A stretch of DNA of 64,000 bases from CAVQBC01 sp963710665 (GCA_963710665.1 CAVQBC010000004.1:434001-498000); one strand, 5' to 3'. Shown: positions 44,909 through 54,579, numbered from the stretch's first letter. Numbers and translations are program-made. Notes: generated by a model from the sequence alone, not told the origin.

Positions 44909-45850
44909 TCAGGCGGCCGCGGCGACGACCGGTGCGACGCGGTCGAGCGCGACCGCGTACGCGACGCGCGACCCCGCGCCGATCGCGTTGGCCACCGACC
45001 GCGAGTGCGCGGTCGCGGCATCCCCGGCGGCGTACACGCCGGCGACGTCCGTCCGCCCGTCGGCGTCGGTGACGATCGTCCCGGCCTCGGTCAAGTCGCA
45101 CCCGAGGGCGGCGGCGAGGCCGTTCGGCTGGTCGCGCCGCGTGTTCACGAACAGTGCCTCGCGGCGCTCGGCCGGGCCGTGCGAGAACTCGATCTGCGTG
45201 AGGCGGCCTTCGTTCCCGGCAAGCCGGGCGATCGGCTCCGTCCGGACCCGCACGCCCGCGTCGGCCAGCAGCGCACCGCCGGGGTCCGGCGCGCCGTCCG
45301 TGCACAGCACGACGTCGTTGCTCCAACCGGCGAGCACGAGCGCCGAGCGCACGGCGCCGGGGCCGCTGCCTTGGAACGCCAGGGGCCGGTCGCGCACCTC
45401 CCAGCCGTCGCAGAACGCGCAGTGGAACACCGACCGCCCCCAGAGCGCCTCGATCCCAGGCAGCGGCGGCGGGTCGTAGCGCAGCCCGTGCGCCAGCACG
45501 ATCGCATGCGCGCGGACCGGCGCCGCGTCCGTCGACGTCACCACGAACCCATCCGCCGTCGGCTCGACGTCGTCGATGGCGTCATGACGGACCTCGACGT
45601 TCGCATGCTGCTCGAGCTGTCGCCGCCCGTTGCGCCGCAGGTCCTCCGGCTTCACCCGATCATGCCCGAGCAGCCCACCGACGCCCTGGGACACGGCGTT
45701 CGCCGGCCGGTCGTTGTCGACCACGAGCACGCGCTTGTTCGCCCGGCCCAGCACGAGCGCCGCGCTCAGGCCCGCGGGCCCGCCGCCGACGATCACGGCG
45801 TCGTACGGCGCGTTGCGCCAAGCATCGAGGTGAGGGGGCCGGTCGGTCAT
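44909..45850 (-). CDS. Thioredoxin-reductase-like FAD/NAD(P) oxidoreductase
   Basis: 313-residue flavoprotein with FAD motif VIVGGGPAGLSAALVLGR, the redox C-x2-C in FHCAFCDGWEVR, a second nucleotide motif FQGSGPGAVRSALVLAG (last glycines altered from GxGxxA), and the FAD-closing GVYAAGDAATAHSRSVANAI. Fits the pyridine nucleotide-disulfide class II family. No thioredoxin gene adjoins, so the partner is open. ATG 45850. Confidence 0.92.
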   Translation of the reverse strand: MTDRPPHLDAWRNAPYDAVIVGGGPAGLSAALVLGRANKRVLVVDNDRPANAVSQGVGGLLGHDRVKPEDLRRNGRRQLEQHANVEVRHDAIDDVEPTADGFVVTSTDAAPVRAHAIVLAHGLRYDPPPLPGIEALWGRSVFHCAFCDGWEVRDRPLAFQGSGPGAVRSALVLAGWSNDVVLCTDGAPDPGGALLADAGVRVRTEPIARLAGNEGRLTQIEFSHGPAERREALFVNTRRDQPNGLAAALGCDLTEAGTIVTDADGRTDVAGVYAAGDAATAHSRSVANAIGAGSRVAYAVALDRVAPVVAAAA

Positions 45851-45948
45851 CGCAATGTAGACGCCGCGATCCCCCCTGACTCATCCCTCGCCGGCGAGAT
45901 TCGGGGGTTAGCCGCACCTCGACCCCCCGGGCCGCTCTCCCCGTGCCC

Positions 45949-45991
45949 GGCATCGCTCGGCCCGGGCAAGGCGAGCGTGGTCGGCGATGCC
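45949..45991 (-). terminator. Inverted repeat after the aldo/keto reductase gene
   Basis: Arms GGCATCGC (45949-45956) and GCGATGCC (45984-45991), starting 18 nt past the aldo/keto reductase stop on the minus strand. Weak candidate terminator. Confidence 0.35.
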
Positions 45992-46008
45992 GGTCCGGTT
46001 GCCGGTGG

Positions 46009-47013
46009 TCAGCGGCGTGTCACCCCGGCCCGCGCCATCGTCGCGAGCGTCGGCTCCTTGACCGGCGCGTCGCCGAGCGCCTCGTCGATCGCACCAAGCG
46101 TGTCCGGCGTGAGCTCGATGCCGGAGGCCTTTGCGTTGGCGTGCACCTGCTCGGGTCGTGAAGCACCCACGATCGCGGACGCGACCTCGGGGCGACGCAA
46201 CACCCACGCGAGCGCGAGCTCGGTCATGGACAGGCCGGCCTGCTCGGCGACCGGACGGAGCCGCTCGACGGCCTCCAGCCTGGCGTCGCTCATCACGGGC
46301 TGCATCGCCACGTTCATGTCGCTGTTCGCGGCGCGCGAGTCGGGCGGCGGCGCGTGCCCGGCCCGGTACTTGCCGGTCAGCAGGCCCTGGGCCAGCGGCG
46401 ACCACACGATCTGCGAGATCCCGTGCTCGGCGCACAGCGGGAACAGCTCGGCCTCGGGCGCCTGCCAGAGCATCGAGTACTGCGGCTGCGACGAGACGAA
46501 CAGGTCGTCCCCGGCGATGTCGATCGCGGCCCGGATCTGCTCAGGCGTCCACTCGCTGAAGCCGAGGTAGCGGGCCTTGCCGGAGGCGACGACCTCCTGG
46601 AGCGCCTCGATCGTCTCCTCGATCGGGACGTCGGGGTCGAAGCGATGCGTCTGGTAGAGGTCGACGTGGTCCGTGCGCAGGCGCGCGAGCGAGGCGTCGA
46701 TCTGCTTCGCGATCTGCGCCGCCGACAGGCCGCGGTCGCCGGGATCGTCGGACATCTGGCCCCACACCTTGGTGGCCAGGATGTAGGAGTCGCGCGGGCG
46801 GCCCGACAGGATCTCGCCCCACGCGCTCTCCGCCGCGCCGCGGCCGTAGACGTTGGCGGTGTCGAGGAAGTTGATGCCGGCCTCGAAGGCGGCGTCGGTG
46901 CAGGCGCGGGTCTGATCGAACCCCACGCCGCCGGAGAACGTCAGCCACGAGCCGAGGGAGATCTCCGAGACCTCGAGATCCGAGGAACCGATCTTTCGGT
47001 AGCGCATGAACAT
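46009..47013 (-). CDS. Aldo/keto reductase (potassium channel beta-subunit-like)
   Basis: 334-residue NADPH-dependent TIM-barrel reductase. Catalytic tetrad positions: FLDTANVYGRGAAESAWG (Asp, Tyr), ATKVWG (Lys) and LYQTHRFDPD (His). The substrate side has WSPLAQGLLTGKYRAG, and GASRPEQVHANA binds the cofactor phosphate. Start ATG 47013; ATG 47007 is equally possible. Divergent from the Mn-catalase with a 159-bp gap. Confidence 0.95.
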   Translation of the reverse strand: MFMRYRKIGSSDLEVSEISLGSWLTFSGGVGFDQTRACTDAAFEAGINFLDTANVYGRGAAESAWGEILSGRPRDSYILATKVWGQMSDDPGDRGLSAAQIAKQIDASLARLRTDHVDLYQTHRFDPDVPIEETIEALQEVVASGKARYLGFSEWTPEQIRAAIDIAGDDLFVSSQPQYSMLWQAPEAELFPLCAEHGISQIVWSPLAQGLLTGKYRAGHAPPPDSRAANSDMNVAMQPVMSDARLEAVERLRPVAEQAGLSMTELALAWVLRRPEVASAIVGASRPEQVHANAKASGIELTPDTLGAIDEALGDAPVKEPTLATMARAGVTRR

Positions 47014-47172
47014 GACCCTACGCCGCTTCCGGCGGCGATTGGAGGCCTGGCGGTATCCGCGTCCGGGGCGCCGCGCGCCACCTTGGTCACAACCCGGACC
47101 GCCCCGCGACTCCGGCGTCCGACCCCCGGGTAGCGCCGAGCGCGCACATCCCCGATGCCCCGGAGGCGTCCC

Positions 47173-48084
47173 GTGATTCACCGCATCGATCGCTGGCTCA
47201 CCGAGCTGCCGCCGCCGTCCGATCCCGATCCGGCCGGCGCCGCTGCCGTCCAGGAGCTGTTCGGCGGCCGCTTCGGCGAGATGTCGACGTTCATGAACTA
47301 CACGATGCAGTCGTTCAACTTCCGCAACCGGGCCGGCGCGCGGCCCTTCTACGAGCTGGTGGCCAACATCGCCGCCGAGGAGTTCGGCCACATCGAGCTG
47401 GTCTCGGCGACGATCAACACCATGCTCACCGGCGCGTCGCCCGCGGAGTCCCGGCCGGACCCGAGCTCGACGCCGCTGGGCGGGCTCAAGGACGTCTGGA
47501 AGAACCCGCATCACTGGCTCGACGGCGGCGCTGCGACGCAGGTCCAGGACTCGCGCGGCCTGCCGTGGACCGGCGACAACGTCGTCAACTCCGGCGACCT
47601 GATCGGCGACCTCACCTGGAACTACTTCCTCGAGACCGGCGCGCGCAACGGCAAGCTCCGCGTCTACGAGATGTGCGACCACCCGGCCGCACGGGCGCTG
47701 ACCGGCTACCTGCTGGTCCGCGGCGGCGTGCACCAGGTCGCCTACGCGCGGGCGCTGGAGAAGCTCACCGGCTCCGACCTGACCAGGATGTTCCCGGCCC
47801 CGCGGATCCCGACCGACAAGATCCCCGAGTGCCGCCCCCACCTCGAGGCGGGCGAGCACGCGAAGCTCTACCGATTCTCCCCCTCCGACTACCACCGGAT
47901 CGCCGAGGTGTTCAACGGCCCGCACCCGGAGACCGGCGACGAGCTCCAGGTCGTCGACGACGACCCGTCCACCCGGCCGCCCGCCCAGGACCTGCCGGCC
48001 CAGACCGCGGTGTTCGCCCCCTCGTGGGCGCCGGAGGAGATCGAGGAGATCGCCCAGAACCTCCGCGAGAAGGCAGGAGGGTGA
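47173..48084 (+). CDS. Manganese catalase
   Basis: 303-residue non-haem di-manganese catalase that converts hydrogen peroxide to water and oxygen. Ligand sites: FGGRFGEMSTFMNYTMQSFN (E36) and NIAAEEFGHIELV (E70, H73), a second helix pair with NYFLETGARNGKLR, and RGGVHQVAYARAL. The length fits the family. GTG 47173 is preferred because GGAGG lies 6 nt before it; ATG 47155 would add six residues and has no ribosome site. Confidence 0.95.
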   Translation: MIHRIDRWLTELPPPSDPDPAGAAAVQELFGGRFGEMSTFMNYTMQSFNFRNRAGARPFYELVANIAAEEFGHIELVSATINTMLTGASPAESRPDPSSTPLGGLKDVWKNPHHWLDGGAATQVQDSRGLPWTGDNVVNSGDLIGDLTWNYFLETGARNGKLRVYEMCDHPAARALTGYLLVRGGVHQVAYARALEKLTGSDLTRMFPAPRIPTDKIPECRPHLEAGEHAKLYRFSPSDYHRIAEVFNGPHPETGDELQVVDDDPSTRPPAQDLPAQTAVFAPSWAPEEIEEIAQNLREKAGG

Positions 48085-48168
48085 ACGCCGGGGCCCAGCG
48101 CGCGAGGGAGATCGGCCACGGCGACGCGTGCACGTCGCCGTGGGGTGTGAGAGGGTCGGCGCGGAAGG

Positions 48169-49395
48169 ATGCCGACCGGCCAGCTGAGCAGCGCGGGCGC
48201 GGCGACCTCTCGCGCCGCGGCCCGCAACGGCGACGAGGCGATCGCGGCGGCCCCGGACCCGCTCGGGGCCGTGCCCGAGCTGGCCGGCATGCTCGCGGTC
48301 AGCCGCCTCGTCGCCCACGGCGGGCCGCTGCCCGAGCTGCTCGACGGCGTCGCCGCGGAGGCCGCGGCCGTCGTCGGCGCGCGCGCGTCGAGCATCCTGC
48401 TGCTCGAGGCCGGCCGCGGGACGTTCAGGCTGGCCGGCTCCTTCGGCCTCAGCGCGCGCTACGCGGCGCTGCTCGACCAGGCGCCCGGACTCTCGCCCGG
48501 CCACGGGCCGTCGGGGCTCGCGGTGCAGCGGGGCGGGCCGGTGGCGATCCCCGACACCGAGAGCGACCCCGACTTCGCGCCGTGGCGGCCTGTCGCGCGC
48601 AGCGAGGGCTATCGCGCGATGGTCTCCGTGCCGCTCAGCGCCGACGGCGAGATCGTGGGCACGCTCAACGTCTACCGGCCCCGTCCCGGCCCGTGGCCGG
48701 AGCGCGAGCTCGCCCTGCTCGGCTTCTTCTCCGAGCATGCCGCGAGCGCGATCCGGACCGCGCAGGTGATCGAGGGGCAAGCCCGCCAGGTGGGCGCCCT
48801 CTCGCAGCTCGTGAGCGCGCTGCGCGAGCAGACGCACGAGCACGCCAATCGCCTGCACGCGATCGGCGGGCTGCTCGCCCTGGGCGCGCCGGAGGAGGCG
48901 CAGGAGTTCGTCGAGGCGCTCGAGACCGAGCACCACGTGGCGTACGGCAGCGTCTCGGGCGCCGTCGAGCAGCACGTCGTGGCCGGGCTGCTGCTGGCCG
49001 AGATGGCGCGGGCCCAGCGGCGTGGGATCGCGCTCGAGCTGGAGGACGGAAGCCACGTGACGCGGCTCCCTGCCCGGCTGACGGAGGCCGACGCGGTGAC
49101 GATCCTCGGCAACCTGCTCGAGAACGCCTACGACGCGGTGGCCCCACTCGATCCGCGCCGCCGGCGCGTACGCCTCGGCATCGTCGAGACCGGGCGCGGG
49201 CTGCACATCCGCGTGGCCGACCGCGGCCCGGGGCTCTCCGACCGCGTCCTCGAACGCGGCTTCTCGACCAAGCTCGGCCACGCCGGGGTCGGGCTGGCCC
49301 TGGTCGGCGACGCGGTCGCCGCCGCCGGCGGGACGCTCGAGGTGGTCTCCGACGACCAGGGCACGACCTTCACGGTGACGATCCCCGATGGCTGA
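48169..49395 (+). CDS. Sensor histidine kinase with GAF domain (SpoOB-type H-box)
   Basis: 408 residues. GAF domain at about 60-205 (LPELLDGVAAEAAAVVGARA, SSILLLEAGRGTFRLAGS, YRAMVSVPLSADGEIVGTLN). The phosphoacceptor helix is REQTHEHANRLHAIGGLLAL, the SpoOB-like type of CitA/DcuS kinases. The ATPase has N-box NLLENAYDA, G1 VADRGPGLSD and G2 GHAGVGLALVGDAV. There is no membrane segment, so the sensor is cytosolic. Its 3' end overlaps the response regulator start. Confidence 0.93.
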   Translation: MPTGQLSSAGAATSRAAARNGDEAIAAAPDPLGAVPELAGMLAVSRLVAHGGPLPELLDGVAAEAAAVVGARASSILLLEAGRGTFRLAGSFGLSARYAALLDQAPGLSPGHGPSGLAVQRGGPVAIPDTESDPDFAPWRPVARSEGYRAMVSVPLSADGEIVGTLNVYRPRPGPWPERELALLGFFSEHAASAIRTAQVIEGQARQVGALSQLVSALREQTHEHANRLHAIGGLLALGAPEEAQEFVEALETEHHVAYGSVSGAVEQHVVAGLLLAEMARAQRRGIALELEDGSHVTRLPARLTEADAVTILGNLLENAYDAVAPLDPRRRRVRLGIVETGRGLHIRVADRGPGLSDRVLERGFSTKLGHAGVGLALVGDAVAAAGGTLEVVSDDQGTTFTVTIPDG

Positions 49396-50104
49396 GTGGC
49401 GCACGGTGATCGCCGAGGACTCGCCCGCGGTCGCCGAGGTGAACCGGCGCTTCGTCGCCGCGGCGCCCGGGTTCGTGGTGGTCGGCGTCGTCCCGACGGC
49501 GGCCGAGGCGCGCCGGCTCGTCGCGCTGCACCGCCCGCACCTGCTGCTGCTCGATCTCGGCCTTCCCGACGCCGACGGGCTGTCCCTCCTGCGCGCGCTG
49601 CGCGGCGCGCGCGAGCCCGTCGAGGTGATCGCCGTCACCGCGGCGCGCGGCGCCCGGGTCGTGCGCGACTGCGTCCACCTCGGGGTCGTCGACTACCTGG
49701 TGAAGCCGTTCCCGCCCGAACGGCTGCGCCAGGCGCTCGGGCTCTTCGCCCACCGCATGCAGGCGTTGCGCGACGGGGAGCTCGCGCAGGTGGAGGTCGA
49801 CCGCGTGTGCGCCAGCGGCCGGCGGGCCGCCCGCGCGCTCCCCCGCGACCTCGCACCCGAGACGCTCGCCGCGGTGCGCCGCACCCTGGAGACGTCTGCG
49901 GACCCGCTGTCCGCGACCGCCGTCGCCGAGCGGACGGGCGTCGCGCGGGTCACGGCGCGCCGCTATCTCGAGTTCCTGGCGGTCTCCGGCGAGGTGATGA
50001 CCGAGAGCCAGATCGCGGCCCGCCCCGGACGGCCGACCAAGGCCTACGGATTCGTCCGCGACGCCGTGACCGAAACCGCCGACCCCGCCGGGGGCGGTCC
50101 CTAG
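49388..50104 (+). CDS. Response regulator, CitB/DcuR type
   Basis: 238 residues. Receiver with acidic pair AEDSPAVAEVNRRF and phospho-acceptor Asp in LLLLDLGLPDADG, Thr/Lys marks VTAARGA and VVDYLVKPF. C-terminal HTH at about 165-225 (DPLSATAVAERTGVARVTAR, RYLEFLAVSGEV). Overlaps the kinase by 8 nt and is read just before the cyclase-Mo-hydroxylase cluster, which it may control (inference). Confidence 0.93.
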   Translation: MAEWRTVIAEDSPAVAEVNRRFVAAAPGFVVVGVVPTAAEARRLVALHRPHLLLLDLGLPDADGLSLLRALRGAREPVEVIAVTAARGARVVRDCVHLGVVDYLVKPFPPERLRQALGLFAHRMQALRDGELAQVEVDRVCASGRRAARALPRDLAPETLAAVRRTLETSADPLSATAVAERTGVARVTARRYLEFLAVSGEVMTESQIAARPGRPTKAYGFVRDAVTETADPAGGGP

Positions 50105-50113
50105 GCTCGGGGC

Positions 50114-50806
50114 GTGCCACGACTCGTCGATCTCTCGCAGGAGATCTACCAGGGCATGGGCGTCTACCCCGGTCACCTCAAGACCGTGATCTGGGAGCAC
50201 GCGAGCCACGAGGAGACCGCGGCGAAGTTCGAGGGCGGCATGTCCTACCAGTCGAGCGGGCTGATGATGTGCGACCACGGGCCGACGCACGTCGACGCGC
50301 TGAGCCATCTCGACCCGCGCGAGGACGCGCCGGCGATCGACGAGATGCCGCTCGAGACGTTCTACGGGCCCGGCGTGTGCATCGACGTCTCGGAGGTCGA
50401 GGCGCCCGACTACGTCACCGCGGCCGACCTCGACCGGGCGCTCGACGCCGGGGCCCAGGAGCTGCGCCCGGGCGACGCGCTGCTGCTGCGCACCGGGGCG
50501 CACGACCGCTTCGGCGGCACACCCGAGTACACGAGCCGCTACACGGGCCTCGACGAGGAGGCGGCCGAGTGGCTGCGCGCGCGGCGGGTCAAGGTCTTCG
50601 GCGTCGACTCCCCGAGCCCCGACAACCCCATCAGCCGCACCTATCCCGTCCACATGATGTGCCGCGCGAGCGGCATCACCCACTACGAGAACCTCGCCAA
50701 TCTCGACGCCGTGGTGGGCCGCCGCTTCACGTTCATCGGGTTCCCGCTGCGCATCCGCTCGGGCACGGGCTCCCCCGTCCGCGCCGTCGCCGTCCTCGAG
50801 GACTGA
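50114..50806 (+). CDS. Cyclase family (kynurenine formamidase/isatin hydrolase-like) metal hydrolase
   Basis: 230 residues of the cyclase superfamily. The metal motif H-G-x-T-H-x-D is CDHGPTHVDALSHLDP; LSQEIYQGMGVYPGH opens the protein and FGVDSPSPDNP supplies the later loop. Enzymes of this group open N-acyl or lactam bonds (formylkynurenine, isatin). GTG start 50114, 9 bp after the regulator. First gene of the catabolic run with the Mo-hydroxylase subunits. Confidence 0.9.
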   Translation: MPRLVDLSQEIYQGMGVYPGHLKTVIWEHASHEETAAKFEGGMSYQSSGLMMCDHGPTHVDALSHLDPREDAPAIDEMPLETFYGPGVCIDVSEVEAPDYVTAADLDRALDAGAQELRPGDALLLRTGAHDRFGGTPEYTSRYTGLDEEAAEWLRARRVKVFGVDSPSPDNPISRTYPVHMMCRASGITHYENLANLDAVVGRRFTFIGFPLRIRSGTGSPVRAVAVLED

Positions 50807-50819
50807 CGAGGTCTGAGTC

Positions 50820-51696
50820 ATGAAGCCCCCGCCCTTCGCCTACGAGGCGCCCGCGACCGTCGACGAGGCCGTAGCCCTGCTCGGCGGCGCCGACGGCGCG
50901 CGCGTCCTCGCCGGCGGCCAGAGCCTCGTGCCGCTGATGAACGCGCACCTGGAGCGGCCGTCGGCGCTGGTGGACGTCAACCGCATCGCCGAGCTGGCAG
51001 AGCTGGACGCCGGCGGCGGCGTCACGGCGGGCGCCGTCGTCCGCGCCGACCGGCTCGCCCGGGACGGCGCGGTCCGGGCGCGGCTGGCCGTGCTCGCCGA
51101 CGCCGCCGCCCGGGTCGGCCATCAGGCGGTCCGCAACCGCGGGACCGTCGGCGGCAACCTCGCGTTCGCCGACCCGGGGAACAACCTCCCGGTCGTCGCC
51201 GTCGCGCTCGACGCCGAGCTCGATCGTTCGCTCGACCGCGGGCGAGCGCACGATCGCGGCGGCGGACTTCTTCCGCGGGGCGCACGGGACCGCCCTCCAG
51301 CCCGGCGACCTGCTGTGCGCCGTGCGCTTCCCGGGCCTGCCCGAGGGCGCCGGCAGCGCGTACTACGAGGTGTCGCGGCGCAGCCGCGGATGGGGCCTCG
51401 CGGGCGCCGCCGCCGCGGTGTGGCTGGCCGCCGACGGCACCGTCGCCGGCGCCCGGATCGCGCTCGGCGGCGTCACGGACGTGCCGCGGCGCATGAGCGC
51501 GGCGGAGGCGTCGCTCGCCGGCGCCGAGCCCGGCGACGCGGCGTTCGCGGCGGCCGGCGCGGCCGCCCGCGACGCCGTGGCCGCGGCGCGCAGCGACATG
51601 CACGCCACGGCGGACTACCGGCGGCGGCTGGCGGCCGTGGTGGTCGCCAGGGCCCTGCGGGCGGCGAGCGCCCGCGCGGATGGGAGGACGCGATGA
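50820..51696 (+). pseudogene. CoxM-type FAD subunit of a Mo-hydroxylase, broken by a frameshift
   Basis: FAD-binding medium subunit of a xanthine dehydrogenase/CO-dehydrogenase-type enzyme. Frame one gives FAYEAPATVDEAVALLGGAD, VLAGGQSLVPLMNAHLE and RNRGTVGGNLAFADPGN. From about 51222 the homology passes to another frame (IVRSTAGERTIAAADFFRGA, then PGDLLCAVRFPG to the end, TGA 51696). One extra base at GAGCTC-G-ATCGTT explains it. Restored, it has 291 residues, normal length. Its stop overlaps the CoxS start. Confidence 0.9.
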
Positions 51697-52178
51697 ACCC
51701 GACGGTCAGGACGATCGAGCTCACCGTCAACGGGCGCCGGCGCCACGCGGCGGTCGAGCCGCGGCGGCTGTTGTCGGACTGCCTGCGCGAGGACCTCGGG
51801 CTCACCGGGACCAACCTCGGCTGCGAGCAGGGCGTCTGCGGCTCGTGCACGGTCAGCGTCGACGGGTCGACGGTGCGCTCGTGCCTCATGTTCGCCGTGC
51901 AGGCCGACGGCTCCGACGTGCGCACGGTCGAGGGCCTGGCCGGCGACAGCGCGCTCGACCCGGTGCAGGCGGCGTTCTGGGAGCACCAGGGCCTGCAGTG
52001 CGGCTTCTGCACGCCGGGGATGCTGATGACCGCGCACGAGCTGCTGGAGCGCAACCCGACGCCCGACGAGGAGGAGACGCGCGAGGCGCTGTCGGGCAAC
52101 CTGTGTCGCTGCACGGGCTACCAGCACATCGTCGACGCCGTCCAGGCGGCATCGCGGGAGGTCGGGCATGGCCGTTGA
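51693..52178 (+). CDS. CoxS-type (2Fe-2S) subunit of a Mo-hydroxylase
   Basis: 161-residue iron-sulfur subunit. Plant-ferredoxin cluster C44, C49, C52, C64 (LGCEQGVCGSCTVSVDG and SCLMF) and helical cluster GLQCGFCTPGMLM with NLCRCTGYQHIV. Transfers electrons from the Mo site to FAD. ATG overlaps the CoxM stop and its own end overlaps the CoxL start by 11 bp. Confidence 0.95.
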   Translation: MNPTVRTIELTVNGRRRHAAVEPRRLLSDCLREDLGLTGTNLGCEQGVCGSCTVSVDGSTVRSCLMFAVQADGSDVRTVEGLAGDSALDPVQAAFWEHQGLQCGFCTPGMLMTAHELLERNPTPDEEETREALSGNLCRCTGYQHIVDAVQAASREVGHGR

Positions 52179-54579
52179 CGAGCACGCGCCCACCACCGGT
52201 GTGCGCTGGATCGGGCGCGACCTCAAGCGCCGCGAGGACCCCGCGCTGCTGACCGGCGCGGCGACCTTCGTCAACGACTTCGCGCTGCCCGGCATGCTGC
52301 ACGCGGCGGTGCTGCGCAGCCCGCACGCCCATGCGCGCATCACCGCGGTGCGCACCGAGCGCGCCCGGGAGCTCGAGGGCGTCGTCGCCGTGCTCACGGG
52401 CCGCGAGCTCGCGGAGGTGATCGAGGCCCTGCCGCGGTTCTGCGCGGAGGAGGTCGTCGAGCACGCCGTCGCCGTCGACAAGGTCCGCTACGCCGGCGAG
52501 GCGGTCGCGGTCGCGGTGGCCGAGACGCGCTACCTGGCCGAGGATGCCCTCGACCTCGTCGACGTCTCCTACGCGCCGCTGCCGCCGCTCGTCGACATGG
52601 TCGCCGCCGCCGATCCGGGCGCCGCGCTCGTGCACGAGAACCTCGGGACCAACGTCGTGTTCGAGAAGACCTTCACGCACGGCGACGTCGAGGGCGACTT
52701 CGCGCGAGCCGCGCACGTCGTGCACCGCACCCTGCGCTGGCCGCGCGCGATGGCGGCGCCGATGGAGCCGGCCGGGGCGGTCTGCGCCTTCGACCGCGCC
52801 AGCGGCCGCCTGGACGTGCACTCCAACTCGAACATGCTCAACTTCGCCGCCTGGGTGCTGTCGGCGACGCTGAACCTGCCGCCCGAGCAGATCGACTTCC
52901 ACCCCATGTACACGGGCGGGAGCTTCGGCTCCAAGCACCTGCCTGCCAAGGCCATCGCGATCGCCGGCGCGCTCGCGCAGGCGACGGGCCGTCCGGTCAA
53001 GTTCATGGAGGACCGCGCGGACAACCTCCTCGCCAACGACGCGCAGGGCCCGGATCGCCTCTACCAGTCCGCGCTCGCGCTCGACGCGGACGGGCGCTTC
53101 CTCTCGGTCCGCCACGACGTGATGGACGACTACGGCGCCTACTTCATCTTCGCCGTGGCCGGCAACACGAACGCGATGGCGCAGACCACCGGCCCCTACG
53201 CCATCGGCTCGTGCGAGACGGCCGTGCGGGCCGTGCTCACCAACAAGAACCAGCAGGGCGTCTACCGCGGTGCAGGCTCGGACGTCGGCAACTGGGCGCT
53301 CGAGCGCCTGGTCGACGCGGCGGCCGAGGACCTCGGGATCGACGGCGTCGAGCTGCGCCGGCGCAACCTGCTGCGGCCGGACCAGTTCCCGCACAAGATC
53401 CCCACCGGGAACCTCTACGACTCGGGCGACTACCCGGCGGTGCTCGACAAGGCGCTCGCGCACGCGGAGCTCGAGTTCTGGCGCGCCGAGCAGGCGCGCG
53501 GGCGCGGGCAGGGGCGCTACATCGGCATCGGCGTGGCGACCGCGCAGCAGCGCTCGACCTACTCCTCGACCGAGTTCTGGTTCCACAACCCGGGCCCCTT
53601 CGTCGGCATGTCGACGACCGCCGAGAGCGTGCGCATCGGGATCGGCCCGACCGGCGGGGTGAGCGTCACCATGTTCTCGCCGTTCTGGGGCAACTCGCCG
53701 GAGACGGTCGTCGCCCAGCTCGTGGCCGAGGAGCTGCAGATCGACCCGGAGACGATCTCGATCGGCTACGACTCCACCGCGCACGGCCTGCCGAGCGCGG
53801 GCCCGGGCGGCTCGCGCATGACCGTGATGCTCTCCGGCGCGGTGCGCGGCGCCGCGGCCAAGGTGCGCGAGAAGATGTTCCAGATCGCCGCCCACCAGCT
53901 GGAGGCCAGCCCGGAGGACATGGAGCTCGCCGACGGCGCGGTCCGGGTCCGCGGCGTCGCCGACCCGGCGCGCGCGATCTCGATCGCGGACATCGGGATG
54001 AAGGCCTACTGGTACAAGGCCGACCTGCCGGACGGGATGGAGAGCGGGCTCGAGGGCTCGTTCACCTACGACCACCCGTACACGACGCTGCCCTCCGACG
54101 ACCGCACGGACCTCGGCGTCTTCTACCCGGTGATGGGCCACGGGGTGCACGTCGCGGTGGTCGAGGTCGACGTGGAGACCGGCCACGTGCACTTCCTCAA
54201 GTACCTCGCCGTGCACGACGTCGGCACCGTCGTCAACCCGCGCTCGCTGGCCGGCCAGATCCGCGGCGGGATCGCCCAGGGGCTCGGCGTGACGCTGATG
54301 GAGCACGTGCGCCACGACGCCGAGGGCCACGCGCTCTCCGGCTCGTTCGAGGAGTACCTGATGCCGCTGGCGGGCGACGTGCCCACCGTCGAGGTGCTGC
54401 ACCACGAGACGCCCTCGCCGTTCACCGCGCATGGCGTGAAGGGCGGCGGCGAGGGCGGGCGGATGATCGCGCCGTGTGCGATCACGACCGCGGTGGAGGA
54501 CGCGCTGCGGCCGTTCGGGGCGCGCGTCGACGCGCTGCCCATCACGCCGGACCAGATCGTGGCGTGGGCGCACCCCTGA
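52168..54579 (+). CDS. Mo-binding large subunit, xanthine dehydrogenase/CoxL family (form II-like)
   Basis: 803-residue molybdopterin-binding subunit. Start motif RREDPALLTGAATFVNDF; active-site loop is VYRGAGSDVGNW (Y366-S371), unlike the C-S-F-R loop of true CO dehydrogenase, so a hydroxylase of an organic substrate is meant. MPT-binding parts include GGSFGSKH and GPGGSRMT, and the C-terminal glutamate region GVKGGGEGG is intact. Forms a trimer type with CoxM and CoxS. Neighbouring cyclase and VOC genes suggest an N-heterocycle or aromatic ring substrate (inference). Confidence 0.94.
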   Translation: MAVDEHAPTTGVRWIGRDLKRREDPALLTGAATFVNDFALPGMLHAAVLRSPHAHARITAVRTERARELEGVVAVLTGRELAEVIEALPRFCAEEVVEHAVAVDKVRYAGEAVAVAVAETRYLAEDALDLVDVSYAPLPPLVDMVAAADPGAALVHENLGTNVVFEKTFTHGDVEGDFARAAHVVHRTLRWPRAMAAPMEPAGAVCAFDRASGRLDVHSNSNMLNFAAWVLSATLNLPPEQIDFHPMYTGGSFGSKHLPAKAIAIAGALAQATGRPVKFMEDRADNLLANDAQGPDRLYQSALALDADGRFLSVRHDVMDDYGAYFIFAVAGNTNAMAQTTGPYAIGSCETAVRAVLTNKNQQGVYRGAGSDVGNWALERLVDAAAEDLGIDGVELRRRNLLRPDQFPHKIPTGNLYDSGDYPAVLDKALAHAELEFWRAEQARGRGQGRYIGIGVATAQQRSTYSSTEFWFHNPGPFVGMSTTAESVRIGIGPTGGVSVTMFSPFWGNSPETVVAQLVAEELQIDPETISIGYDSTAHGLPSAGPGGSRMTVMLSGAVRGAAAKVREKMFQIAAHQLEASPEDMELADGAVRVRGVADPARAISIADIGMKAYWYKADLPDGMESGLEGSFTYDHPYTTLPSDDRTDLGVFYPVMGHGVHVAVVEVDVETGHVHFLKYLAVHDVGTVVNPRSLAGQIRGGIAQGLGVTLMEHVRHDAEGHALSGSFEEYLMPLAGDVPTVEVLHHETPSPFTAHGVKGGGEGGRMIAPCAITTAVEDALRPFGARVDALPITPDQIVAWAHP

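Noticed and set aside
46009..49638. Long minus-strand open frame upstream of the aldo/keto reductase
   Set aside because: Homology begins only at 47013; upstream it is antisense to Mn-catalase and the histidine kinase.
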